A stretch of DNA of 64,000 bases from Marinobacter sp. SS21. Lineage in GTDB: Bacteria > Pseudomonadota > Gammaproteobacteria > Pseudomonadales > Oleiphilaceae. Below, in pieces: positions 19,478 through 27,887 of this stretch. Every line of letters starts with the position of its first letter. Position 1 is the stretch's first letter. The position numbers and the translations under genes were made by a program. The notes under the pieces are model-generated. The model worked only from the letters and a program-made list of their open reading frames with translations, was not told where the DNA came from and did not search any database. The stretch spans positions 113,046-177,045 of the forward strand of contig NZ_JAQNDA010000009.1 in the NCBI RefSeq assembly GCF_028369065.1. Direction: 5' to 3'.

Positions 19478-20632
19478 TTAGCGGAAAATGGGGGACATTC
19501 CTGCCGCTTGCAGGGCCTCGGCCCGTGCCGCCATCCAGGCGCCCCGGAACGCCTCGTCCTCGTCTGGAGTTTCGCCGGCGGTAAAGCTCTGCCAGGTGTC
19601 CTGCAGAATCTGCTGCCGGCGTACCAGCATGTCCTGGTGTTGCTGCATGGCCTCGGTCCAGTGGCCAATCTCTTTGTAGTACTCAACCACCGCATCATGG
19701 AACGGCACCACCCACTCCATATTCTGGTTTTCGAGGGCATAGCCTTCGTTACCTGGCGCGGCATCCTTGTACTTGTCGTAGTCCTCGGTGAAGACCCTCA
19801 GCAGGCTCTTGACCAGCGTGCTGTCGGTGTCGGCATTGGCCACCACGATGGGGTAGGGATAGCTGGAGCCGGTCCAGGGATTATCCTGGCTGATGTCCGC
19901 ACCGGACGTGACCTTGTGGGGCTGGAAGTAGGGCGCGACCGCCTTTAGCCGGGCCCAGCCCTCCTTGTCTTCTGGATCCAGGGTGAGCCAGTTGATGCCC
20001 CGGGGGCTGGCCGCCAACTGCTGGGGACCGCCGGCAACGGTCGCGGAGAACGCGGTGTCGCTCTGGTTGGCGACGATGCCCTCAAAGGAACGCCCATACC
20101 CGGGAAACTCCACCCGCTCGACGTCGTCCCAGGTCAGGTTGCCAAACGCCAGCATGGCCTCGGTGCCCAGATTGTTGGCGTCATCGCCGCGCAGGTAGGA
20201 AACGCGCTTGCCTTTGATGTCATAGGGCGTTTCTGCGTCGATATCACCGGCGACGGCGATGCTCAGGCCGAAGCTGCCGATGGAGGTGGTCACCACCCGG
20301 ATGGGTTGAGGCCCCCAGTTCCTGTCGGCGAACAGCAGCACACCCTCAGCGCCGTAGAAGGCGGCGATTCCGCACGCGCAAACAGGCACACGTCCGGTCT
20401 TGAGGGGCGTCATGCGGGAAACGTCGTTTTCACCCGGCAAGATACGGAGGGAGACGCCGTATTCGTTCTGGAGCAGGTTGCCGATGGAAGCCATCTGGCT
20501 GTATCCCGCAGAACCGGTGCCGTAAGCGGTAATACCCAGGGTGCCCGGAAGTTCGATGTCGTCCGCACTGAAGGCCAGAGCAGGGGTGGTTGCCAAAGCG
20601 AAGGCGAGCAGGTGCCGTTTCAGATTTGCCAT
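19478..20632 (-). CDS. TAXI-family TRAP transporter solute-binding protein
   Basis: 384 residues with a signal peptide (LLAFALATTPALAFSA). GITAYGTGSAGYSQMASIGNLLQNEYGVSLRILPGENDVSRM is the canonical TAXI start, and later parts (KGKRVSYLRGDDANNLGTEAMLAFGNLTWDDVERV) fit. It delivers a ligand to the fused permease encoded directly downstream. The ligand of TAXI systems is usually unknown; glutamate or other carboxylates are known cases. Confidence 0.93.
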   Translation of the reverse strand: MANLKRHLLAFALATTPALAFSADDIELPGTLGITAYGTGSAGYSQMASIGNLLQNEYGVSLRILPGENDVSRMTPLKTGRVPVCACGIAAFYGAEGVLLFADRNWGPQPIRVVTTSIGSFGLSIAVAGDIDAETPYDIKGKRVSYLRGDDANNLGTEAMLAFGNLTWDDVERVEFPGYGRSFEGIVANQSDTAFSATVAGGPQQLAASPRGINWLTLDPEDKEGWARLKAVAPYFQPHKVTSGADISQDNPWTGSSYPYPIVVANADTDSTLVKSLLRVFTEDYDKYKDAAPGNEGYALENQNMEWVVPFHDAVVEYYKEIGHWTEAMQQHQDMLVRRQQILQDTWQSFTAGETPDEDEAFRGAWMAARAEALQAAGMSPIFR

Positions 20633-20992
20633 TACGTCTTCCTCTTTCCGTTTGTTGTATTTGTGACTTAAAATTCTTCAGAGCGAAATACGATACTGCA
20701 ATGTAAGAGGACTCTAGGTCATGGCAGAATGAGATGTCAATTAGCGTTTGGTGCTTGTTGAATATCCTGAAACATCAGCAGTGATCGAGCGGCCAGCTGG
20801 TCGATTGGATGGGGATAAGGGGCAAACGGGGATACGCAGAAACGGTAGAAAAAAGCGGATAACGGGGAACGGAGGGGTAAAGTGGGATCGCCCGGTGGGG
20901 ATCCCACACGGGAACAGGCTGTTCAATGACAGCTCAACCTGTTCCCGTGTATTTCGTGTTAGGGACTGGTGGACCGGAGAGTTATCGGCGAA
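20633..20992. other. 360-bp gap with nested hairpins
   Basis: No convincing gene is seen. The notable structure is ACACGGGAACAGG (20906-20918) pairing perfectly with CCTGTTCCCGTGT (20938-20950), partly overlapping a second stem GTGGGATC/GATCCCAC (20882-20907). These lie 43 bases beyond the 3' end of the YcaO gene and may serve as its terminator. The rest presumably holds the promoter of the TAXI-TRAP operon, not resolved by eye. Confidence 0.5.
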
Positions 20993-23212
20993 CTAGACCG
21001 CGGATTCTGTTGATTCTTCAGAACGGCCAACCCGGTAGTTGGCCGCCCGCGCCGCATGCAGCTTCTTATAGCTTTCGATCAGCCGCAGGTGTTTTTCCAG
21101 TCCTTCCAGCTGCGAATTGGTCGGGGTGAGGCCGTGGAAGCGCACGCTGCCATCCACCGAGCCCACCACGGCGGCCATGGTGTACTCGCCAAACATGCGC
21201 TGGAGATTAACCAGGTAATCCCCAAGTTCCAGTTCGTCATCAAGGGTGATTTCCAGCACCGCCTGAACTGCGCGGTAGAATAGGCCGCGTTCCACCGTGT
21301 TGTCGTTGAACTGCAGGAAGGTTTCGACAAACTCCTGGGCTTCTTCGTGCCATTGCAGGGCCAGGCAGATCAGCAGTTTCAGCTCCAGGATCGTGAGCTG
21401 GCCCCACACGGTATTCTCGTCGAACTCGACACCGATCAGGGTGATGATGGTCATGTAGTCATCGAGCTGACTTTCTTCCAACCGCTCCACCAGATCGGCC
21501 AGCTGTTCGTCATTCAGGGCATGGAGATTGAGGATGTCTTCGCGGTAGTCCAGCGCCACATTGGTGTTATCCTCAATCAGTTCCTCGACCGGGTAGACCT
21601 CTGAGTAGCCTGGCACCAGTATCCGGCACACCGGAGCGCCCAGGTCTTCGTACACCGCCATGTACACCTCTTTGCCTAGATCCTCAAGGATCTTGAACAG
21701 GGTGGCCGCTTCGTCTTCGTTGCTGCCGGAGAAGTCCCATTCACAGAACTCGACGTCCGAATTCGCGCTGAAGAAACGCCAGGACACCACCCCGGTGGAA
21801 TCGATGAAGTGCTCCACAAAGTTGTTGGGCTCGGCTACTGCCTGGCTGTTGAAGGTGGGGGGAGGGACATCGTTCAGGCCCTCGAAGCTGCGGCCCTGCA
21901 ACAGTTCGGTCAGGCTGCGCTCCAGGGCAACTTCGAAACTGGGATGGGCGCCAAAGGACGCAAACACGCCGCCGGTTCTTGGGTTCATCAGGGTGACGCA
22001 CATCACCGGGAACTGGCCGCCCAGGGATGCATCTTTTACCAGCACCGGGAAGCCCTGACGTTCCAGCGCCTCAATGCCTTCGACAATGTCCGGGTACTTC
22101 GCGAGTACCGCTTTCGGCACGTCCGGCAGGGTAAGCTCTTCTTCGATGATCTGCTTTTTCACCGCCCGCTCGAAGATTTCCGACAGGCACTGTACTTGGG
22201 CTTCGTACAGGGTGTTGCCGGCACTCATGCCATTGCTCAGGAACAGGTTCTCCACCAGGTTTGAGGGGAAGTACACCACCGCACCGTCGGACTGGCGCAC
22301 ATAGGGCAGGGCGCAGATACCACGATCCACCCGGCCGGAGTTGGTGTCGATCAGGTTGGAGCCAGCCAGGTCACCGTCCGGGTTGTAGATGGCCAGGCAG
22401 TGATCATCAAGAATGCCGGCTGGCAGCCCGTCGTCCGCACCCGGTTTGAACCACCGCTCGTTGGGGTAATGAACGAAGTCACTGTTGGCGATGTCCTCGC
22501 CAAAATACTGGTCGTTGTAGAAGAAGTTGCAGTTCAGGCGCTCGATGAACTCACCCAGCGCCGAGCACAGGGCGCTCTCCTTGGTGGACCCTTTGCCGTT
22601 GGTGAAGCACATGGGGGAGGCGGCATCGCGGATGTGCAACGACCACACGTGGGGCACGATGTTGCGCCAGGATGCAATCTCAATTTTCATACCCAAGTCC
22701 GCGAGGATCGCCGTCATGTTGGCGATGGTCTGTTCCAGCGGCAGGTCCTTGCCCTCGATGAAGGTGTGATGCTCGCTGTCGGGCTTCACCATCAGCAGGG
22801 CCTGGGCGTCCTCGTCCAGGTTCTCGACGGTTTCAATCTGAAAATCGGGGCCGGTCTGCACCACCTTCTTGACCGTGCAGCGGTCGATGGCGCGCAGAAT
22901 GCCTTGCCGGTCCTTGTCGGAGATATCCTCCGGCAACTCCACCTGAATCTTGAAGATCTGGTTGTAGCGATTCTCCGGATCAACGATGTTGTTCTGCGAC
23001 AGCCGGATGTTGTGGGTCGGAATGTCCCGCGCCAGACAGTAGACCCGCACAAAGTAGGCCGCACACAGCGCCGACGACGCCAGGAAATAGTCGAACGGAC
23101 TGGGCGCGGAGCCGTCGCCTTTGTAGCGAATGGGCTGGTCGGTGATGACGGTGAAGTCATCAAACTTGGCTTCCAGGCGGAGGTTGTCGAGGAAGTTGAC
23201 GTTGATTTCCAT
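20993..23212 (-). CDS. ycaO: OsmC-YcaO fusion protein
   Basis: 739 residues. Residues about 1-140 are an OsmC-like domain (PIRYKGDGSAPSPFDYFLASSALCAAYFVRVYCLARDI). From about 150 to 560 the protein closely follows E. coli YcaO (SLHIRDAASPMCFTNGKGSTKESALCSALGEFIERL, FVHYPNERWF, FLSNGMSAGNTLYEAQVQCLSEIFER, FASFGAHPSFEVALERSLTELLQGR). The tail is the TPR-like YcaO_C region. E. coli YcaO is 586 residues and lacks OsmC; it is an ATP-binding protein that assists RimO-dependent methylthiolation of ribosomal protein S12. The OsmC part suggests a thiol-redox input. Confidence 0.93.
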   Translation of the reverse strand: MEINVNFLDNLRLEAKFDDFTVITDQPIRYKGDGSAPSPFDYFLASSALCAAYFVRVYCLARDIPTHNIRLSQNNIVDPENRYNQIFKIQVELPEDISDKDRQGILRAIDRCTVKKVVQTGPDFQIETVENLDEDAQALLMVKPDSEHHTFIEGKDLPLEQTIANMTAILADLGMKIEIASWRNIVPHVWSLHIRDAASPMCFTNGKGSTKESALCSALGEFIERLNCNFFYNDQYFGEDIANSDFVHYPNERWFKPGADDGLPAGILDDHCLAIYNPDGDLAGSNLIDTNSGRVDRGICALPYVRQSDGAVVYFPSNLVENLFLSNGMSAGNTLYEAQVQCLSEIFERAVKKQIIEEELTLPDVPKAVLAKYPDIVEGIEALERQGFPVLVKDASLGGQFPVMCVTLMNPRTGGVFASFGAHPSFEVALERSLTELLQGRSFEGLNDVPPPTFNSQAVAEPNNFVEHFIDSTGVVSWRFFSANSDVEFCEWDFSGSNEDEAATLFKILEDLGKEVYMAVYEDLGAPVCRILVPGYSEVYPVEELIEDNTNVALDYREDILNLHALNDEQLADLVERLEESQLDDYMTIITLIGVEFDENTVWGQLTILELKLLICLALQWHEEAQEFVETFLQFNDNTVERGLFYRAVQAVLEITLDDELELGDYLVNLQRMFGEYTMAAVVGSVDGSVRFHGLTPTNSQLEGLEKHLRLIESYKKLHAARAANYRVGRSEESTESAV

Positions 23213-23521
23213 TACGAGGGCTACCTGGGTTGGAGAATGACGCGGGCTATAAAACTAAGGCCGCCATTATCCAGTTTTTTGGCGCCTGCGTCTTGGCTGG
23301 CCTATACGAATTTACCGACTTGATTGGTGAGAGTTATAACCACTGCTCTCTTCGATTTCCTCAACTTGCAGGATAGAACTCATCGGGAGAACGATCTGGG
23401 GCAGGCCATTATTGGCCACTTGCAACAGAGTCTGTTGGGAATGGGAAAAGCATTCGCTTTTGTGGAGTACCAGCAGCGCATCGGCACGGAGGCTGGTGGC
23501 TATTTCATTGACTTGGTGTTC
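23213..23521. other. 309-bp gap, no gene seen
   Basis: No feature with convincing coding signal is visible on either strand. It separates the OsmC-YcaO gene from the three-gene unknown operon and presumably contains the promoter of the former and the transcript end of the latter. Confidence 0.5.
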
Positions 23522-24922
23522 TCACCTTCTGCGCGGGTTGGTTTCGGCGAATACGCTAAGTGCTCCAACCAGGCCACGGGTGGTTATGGTTTTCTTGCTC
23601 GCGACGAGATCGTGAATTGCCAGGAGCGCCTTGTCGCGACGTTCAGCCGTTGAGCCTAACTCGCGTGTCAATCGGTTGAGGAACCAGTGATTGTGAGCAA
23701 TACGGGTCTTCGAGGCTACCCTTGAGGTGTCTGGCTCGGCCTCGCAAAACAAGGGTAGTGCCTGTGTGAGTATACTCGGAGTACGCAGATGGGCCTTTGT
23801 GATGTGGGGCTGGTCAAGGCTTGCGAACCACCGGCGAGCGCTCTCGGGATCGTGTCCGAACTGATCGCGGAAGGCCTGCGTGAATGGACTCATAAACGGC
23901 CAGTTCCCGCCGTTGACAATCCGCACGACGATCTCCCGGGTGCTCGCTCGATCCCCTGCGTGTTCCGGATCATAGAACACATGGTCGCGGACGGCGTCGT
24001 GAATCGGGCTGGTGGCGTCTGTGGTGATCGCGGTTGTGTCGTCGAGTGCGGCTGCCAGAACCGGCATCATAAAGGGGGCACCGAGGCCGAGACAATGAAA
24101 ACGGTGAAGGTCACCGCCGGCTTCCGCGTAGCCATTGGTGATACCTCGCAGCAATTGTGCCAGCCTGATATAACGCCGTGGTGCGGGCTTATCCAGACTG
24201 AAGCTGGCGGTGTGGACGACAAAAAAGTCGACGGCACTCGAGTCACTCGCGACGCCGGCCATACCAATTGCGGCGTGGGTGACTCCGGCTCGTGCGGCCA
24301 GGCGCCCAGCGGACCGGGCGGTGTTGTAGTCCATCGCGCTCAGCACCGCGTAAACCCGAATACCCTGACAACGAGCATCCTCGGCAATGCGCCGCCACAG
24401 TCGCAGGGAGCGACGGTTACGACTATCAATACGCGGGATTGGCCAGTGCGTGGTCTCCCGCTCCAGATTCAGCGCAATGAGGCATGCAGTCGCAAAATCC
24501 TCCTGGGCAATCAGGTCCGTTGGAGCCATCGACAATTGGGCGGCCAGCAACTGCTCGGTGTCGACGGCCTCCGACACCTGGGTGGCATGCTCGACCACCT
24601 CGGCGGCCAATTCGTTCGCCCGCTGACAGAGGATGGCGGGAATTTCCTGGCCCCGTGGCACGTGTCCCAGTTCGTGGCGGATTTCCCGGATCTGGGCGCT
24701 GATGACTTTGGCGTCGTGCTGGAATTTGTCAATCACCTGGTCGATGAGCGGTTTGGTGCCATTGTCGGCGAACAGCGGGAGGTTGGCGTCCCGCACCAGA
24801 CGGGCTTGTTCCAATGCCGCTGGAGATACGCGGTGGGAGGACAACAGGTAGGCTGCCAGCGACGCCTCTTGCGCCGCAAAGGCCTCGATCGTTTCTGACC
24901 GCAGGTTGGCGACGAACGTCAT
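23522..24922 (-). CDS. Unknown protein with tRNA-guanine transglycosylase-like motif order
   Basis: 466 residues from the ATG at 24920-24922 (an upstream extension overlaps the previous gene and is rejected). It is not a recognised family. In order it shows LPLFADNGT (Asp53), LIAQED (140-142), RVYAVLSAMDYNTARSAGRLAA (189-210), THAAIGMAG (216-223), HCLGLGAP (276-283) and TTDATSP (300-306). This order matches the TIM-barrel layout of TGT/DpdA enzymes: first catalytic Asp, substrate loop, GG loop, GxG strand, second Asp. The zinc-site cysteines of TGT are absent. The link is inference by pattern. It is the last gene of a three-gene operon, 10 bases after its neighbour. Confidence 0.6.
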   Translation of the reverse strand: MTFVANLRSETIEAFAAQEASLAAYLLSSHRVSPAALEQARLVRDANLPLFADNGTKPLIDQVIDKFQHDAKVISAQIREIRHELGHVPRGQEIPAILCQRANELAAEVVEHATQVSEAVDTEQLLAAQLSMAPTDLIAQEDFATACLIALNLERETTHWPIPRIDSRNRRSLRLWRRIAEDARCQGIRVYAVLSAMDYNTARSAGRLAARAGVTHAAIGMAGVASDSSAVDFFVVHTASFSLDKPAPRRYIRLAQLLRGITNGYAEAGGDLHRFHCLGLGAPFMMPVLAAALDDTTAITTDATSPIHDAVRDHVFYDPEHAGDRASTREIVVRIVNGGNWPFMSPFTQAFRDQFGHDPESARRWFASLDQPHITKAHLRTPSILTQALPLFCEAEPDTSRVASKTRIAHNHWFLNRLTRELGSTAERRDKALLAIHDLVASKKTITTRGLVGALSVFAETNPRRR

Positions 24923-24932
24923 ACCGGTGCGG

Positions 24933-25445
24933 TTATTCGTCCTCGATAATGATGATGTCCCCATCCTCGGTCTCCGTGGCCTCGATGTCTTCCTCGTCGA
25001 AGATGATGATTTCGTCATCGCTGACTTCTGGATCCGGGTCGGGTTCAGCGAAGGGGATGATTAGGAAGCCGTCGTCGAACGGGGAAAGGGTCGGCGCATC
25101 GCCGAAGGGGTCCTCGCCATCTTCGTTCTTGTGGTCCTCGCGGCATTCCTGCAGCTTTTTAAAGGCCTCCTTCACTGCGTCCGCCGCAGCATTGGCAGCC
25201 GGCACGTCCTCGATATCCTTCATGATGGACCTGTAGGCACCAACCAGGCCCGGCGCGGCACCGCCAGCAATCCCTAGAGGATTCTTTGTCGATAGAGCGC
25301 CGATAATCGCACCGGCATACGCAGTCAGCACGCTGAGGCCCAGTTCTCCCCATTGCACACTCTCAGCCGCATTGGCTGCCTTTTCGAAGTCTTTAAGGGC
25401 GTCGTGAAAGGCAATCTCTTCAACAATACATTCAGTAGCGGCCAT
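24933..25445 (-). CDS. Unknown protein with glycine-rich hydrophobic segment and acidic tail
   Basis: 170 residues, not recognised. Residues 35-72 form a glycine- and alanine-rich hydrophobic stretch (LGLSVLTAYAGAIIGAL, then GIAGGAAPGLVGAY) that could insert in a membrane or act as a glycine zipper. Residues about 75-110 are amphipathic helix. Residues 134-170 are extremely acidic, with two isoleucine runs (DDEIIIFDEED and GDIIIIEDE). It starts one base after the stop of the upstream gene, so the operon is translationally linked. The acidic tail could mimic nucleic acid or shield a partner; both ideas are guesses. Confidence 0.6.
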   Translation of the reverse strand: MAATECIVEEIAFHDALKDFEKAANAAESVQWGELGLSVLTAYAGAIIGALSTKNPLGIAGGAAPGLVGAYRSIMKDIEDVPAANAAADAVKEAFKKLQECREDHKNEDGEDPFGDAPTLSPFDDGFLIIPFAEPDPDPEVSDDEIIIFDEEDIEATETEDGDIIIIEDE

Positions 25446-25446
25446 G

Positions 25447-26928
25447 TCAGCTTCCTCGCAAGAAAGGCGTGAAAATCGGCTCCGATGCTCCTTCGGGTCC
25501 CACCCCCTCCGTCTTGGCCAGTGGGCGGTGCACGCCCCAGGACCAACTCATGTTGGCGCCGTTGCGCCATTGCTGAAACCAGGGGTCCGACAGCCGAAGA
25601 AATCCGATACGCCAGCGGCTACCGGCAAGTTCCGACAGACTCAGGCGGTCCAGCTCGACCGCCGCTTCGTTCCCGACCAGGTTGGACGCTGAACGGAAGA
25701 TGCCGTTGGCAATCAGGTAGCTACCCCCCGAAATGCCGAGGTGCCGGAAATGGACAAAGAGCCCGGCGACCATCGTCGAGGCGCCACTGGACGGGTCCTT
25801 CAGCCGCGCCCGGCTGATCAGCTTGGCATCGGAACCAAGTCGACCGGTGCTGATAGACTGGACGTAGCCTCGAACCTCGACAAAGTCGCCATCGTCGTTG
25901 TCGCCCAGATTATGAATTGGCGTGTTCCGTCCGTTAGGCAGAGAGCTGTCGTCAAACGGGCGCGTTCCAGCGGCATTCAGCAGCTCAAGGACGTCGTCAT
26001 CCTGATAAAGGCCAATCAGGTGTGCTGCTATGCGTTTGGCGGCAGCTATCGAAGCCAGGGCTTCACGCAATAGCAGACCGGCTTCTGCCGCTGTCTTTCC
26101 GACCTGTTCGCTCTGTTCGCCTTTTCCCAGCCGTCGCAGCACAAACCCAAGGACATAAAGGTGCGCCTCCACGCTGATCAGGTTCGGCAAACCGACTTTG
26201 ACTTGGACCACAAGATCGTCTGCACGTGTGAGGGTTTCGTCATTGCTCGCTGATTCCTTGATGGACCGCTGTGCGCTGGTCAGGTTGTGGCGAAAGTCCG
26301 CAATGACCTGCTGATGCTGGAGGAAAATGGCGTTGTTAAAGATCGGCTGCCCCTTCAAGAGGATGGGAATGCTCTGTACCGCCGCATTGAAGTCCGCGAG
26401 GCAGTGGATCCAGGTGGCGCGAAGTTCACCGAATATGGCGGACATTGCCGAAAGTCTGCGCAAGCCCTGGTAGTGTCGAAGGTTGTAACTGCCGAGGACC
26501 GTTTCTATATGGTTGTTAGCTTCGGACAGGACCGAGTGCAGGATGTCCTCAAGGTTGTCGGGGAGGTCATTGGTCGTCGCCTGTGCCAGGGCGAGGGCCC
26601 TGGCGACCAGTTGGTCGGCGGATAGTTCTCCGGGTAAGGCATCAACGGCCTGCTGGAGCGGCGTTGCGGAGGCTCTCACTGCGGTCACAACCGCGCTTTC
26701 AAGTTCTGCGTTGCCCCTTATCTGCTGCCACAAATTGTGGCCTAAGGTGCCGCAGTCAGTGGCGTACTGACGGGCCGCGGACAAGTCGCCGGCAATGAGT
26801 GTCGCATTGACGAGCGCGGCCCGCTCCAGGATGGCGGGAATGGCCGTGACTGCCGCGGGTAGGATGGAGGAATAGGACAGTCTCAAATCACGGACGGTGA
26901 GCAGGCGTTCCTCAAGGGTTGCGCTCAT
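25447..26928 (-). CDS. Unknown protein, helical N-terminus and OB-like C-terminal domain
   Basis: 493 residues, not recognised. Residues 1-310 are predicted largely alpha-helical, with leucine- and alanine-rich heptad-like stretches. Residues about 348-435 (DFVEVRGYVQSISTGRL ... LISRARLKDPSSG ... FVHFRHLGISGGSYLIANGIFR ... AVELDRLSL) have the strand spacing of an OB-type barrel, suggesting nucleic-acid or ligand binding. The final 55 residues are aromatic- and glycine-rich. It leads the operon; AGGGAGATCGTT precedes its ATG. A TATACT hexamer (about 26967-26972, minus strand) could be its -10. Confidence 0.6.
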   Translation of the reverse strand: MSATLEERLLTVRDLRLSYSSILPAAVTAIPAILERAALVNATLIAGDLSAARQYATDCGTLGHNLWQQIRGNAELESAVVTAVRASATPLQQAVDALPGELSADQLVARALALAQATTNDLPDNLEDILHSVLSEANNHIETVLGSYNLRHYQGLRRLSAMSAIFGELRATWIHCLADFNAAVQSIPILLKGQPIFNNAIFLQHQQVIADFRHNLTSAQRSIKESASNDETLTRADDLVVQVKVGLPNLISVEAHLYVLGFVLRRLGKGEQSEQVGKTAAEAGLLLREALASIAAAKRIAAHLIGLYQDDDVLELLNAAGTRPFDDSSLPNGRNTPIHNLGDNDDGDFVEVRGYVQSISTGRLGSDAKLISRARLKDPSSGASTMVAGLFVHFRHLGISGGSYLIANGIFRSASNLVGNEAAVELDRLSLSELAGSRWRIGFLRLSDPWFQQWRNGANMSWSWGVHRPLAKTEGVGPEGASEPIFTPFLRGS

Positions 26929-27130
26929 AACGATCTCCCTATCGTCTTTGGCTAACCTTGCAATACAGTATAGTCAAGCCGGTGCCCCGAAGGCCGTCCG
27001 CCCGGCCTGATTCTTAAACGTATTCGTTCTTCCATAGGACCAACTAATGGCAATATGACCTAAAACGGACCGGTTTCAGGTGGGCGCATCTGGCGCTTCG
27101 CGTCTTTGACTGAGAAGAGACGATTCGGAG

Positions 27131-27883
27131 TTATTTCGGTGCTCCTAGACTTGACCTGATGAGGCTCTGGCCACTTACAAGTATCACGCCGGCAATCACA
27201 AGGACGCTACCCGCCATAAATGCGGGCTCCAGCGGCTCGGGGAGCAACCAGCCCCCCAACAAAACCCCAAATATCGGTGTCATAAAGGACATAATGCCGA
27301 TTGGGGATGCGTGGTAATTCCGAAGCAACCAGAACCAGATAAGAAAGGCGAGAAAAGCAACAAAGATGCTCTGAAAAGCAATGCTGCCAATAGCAATCGT
27401 GCTCGGAACGAAGCTGAGCTGGTCTGTTGCAAAGGCGGCAACAATGAGGAGTACAAACGCCATCACCAGTTGATAAAGGAGTGTTTCTCTTGGTGAGGCC
27501 CCCGCCAGCCGGGAGGTCCTGATTACAACGGTGGTTGCGCCCCAGGCAGCTCCAGCCAGTATGGCCAGTGTGTCACCGAGAAGCATGTTGGAAAGACTCG
27601 TTGGGGACAAGGCTGCATCCGTGCCCCAAAAAGCAACGGCTGTACCCGCAAACGCCAATCCGATACCGCTCCATTGCAGCCCGTTCAGGCGTTCCGTCGG
27701 AATCAGGAAATGCAGAATCAGGGCCGCAAATACTGGTGCGGTGTACAGAAATACCACAGCGTGAGAGGCAGAGGTATGCCTCAGGGCTTCACCCAGGAAC
27801 AGGTACTCTACGGCGAACAGAAAACCGACCCATAGGCCAGGTTTCCAATTTCCTTCCGCAAGGGACCAACGTTCGCGTTGCAC
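27131..27883 (-). CDS. EamA/DMT family transporter, N-terminally short
   Basis: 250 residues where the family usually has about 290-300 and ten membrane helices; about eight remain. EamA signatures are present: ALRHTSASHAVVFLYTAPVFAALILHF, LGDTLAILAGAAWGATTVVIRTSRL, and PIGIMSFMTPIFGVLLGGWLLPEPLEP. The start used is a GTG at 27881-27883. In the same frame coding-like residues (ILVWLYTWVQ) run upstream into the start of the divergent AraC gene, so the 5' end has probably been lost. It may be non-functional. Confidence 0.7.
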   Translation of the reverse strand: MQRERWSLAEGNWKPGLWVGFLFAVEYLFLGEALRHTSASHAVVFLYTAPVFAALILHFLIPTERLNGLQWSGIGLAFAGTAVAFWGTDAALSPTSLSNMLLGDTLAILAGAAWGATTVVIRTSRLAGASPRETLLYQLVMAFVLLIVAAFATDQLSFVPSTIAIGSIAFQSIFVAFLAFLIWFWLLRNYHASPIGIMSFMTPIFGVLLGGWLLPEPLEPAFMAGSVLVIAGVILVSGQSLIRSSLGAPK

Positions 27884-27887
27884 CCAT

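Noticed and set aside
20748..20996. 82-codon plus-strand frame in the TRAP-YcaO gap
   Set aside because: Includes both hairpins, has no ribosome binding site and no domain.
23789..24898. 369-codon open frame on the plus strand
   Set aside because: Antisense of the transglycosylase-like gene; composition is low complexity in Gly, His and Arg, as expected for a shadow frame.
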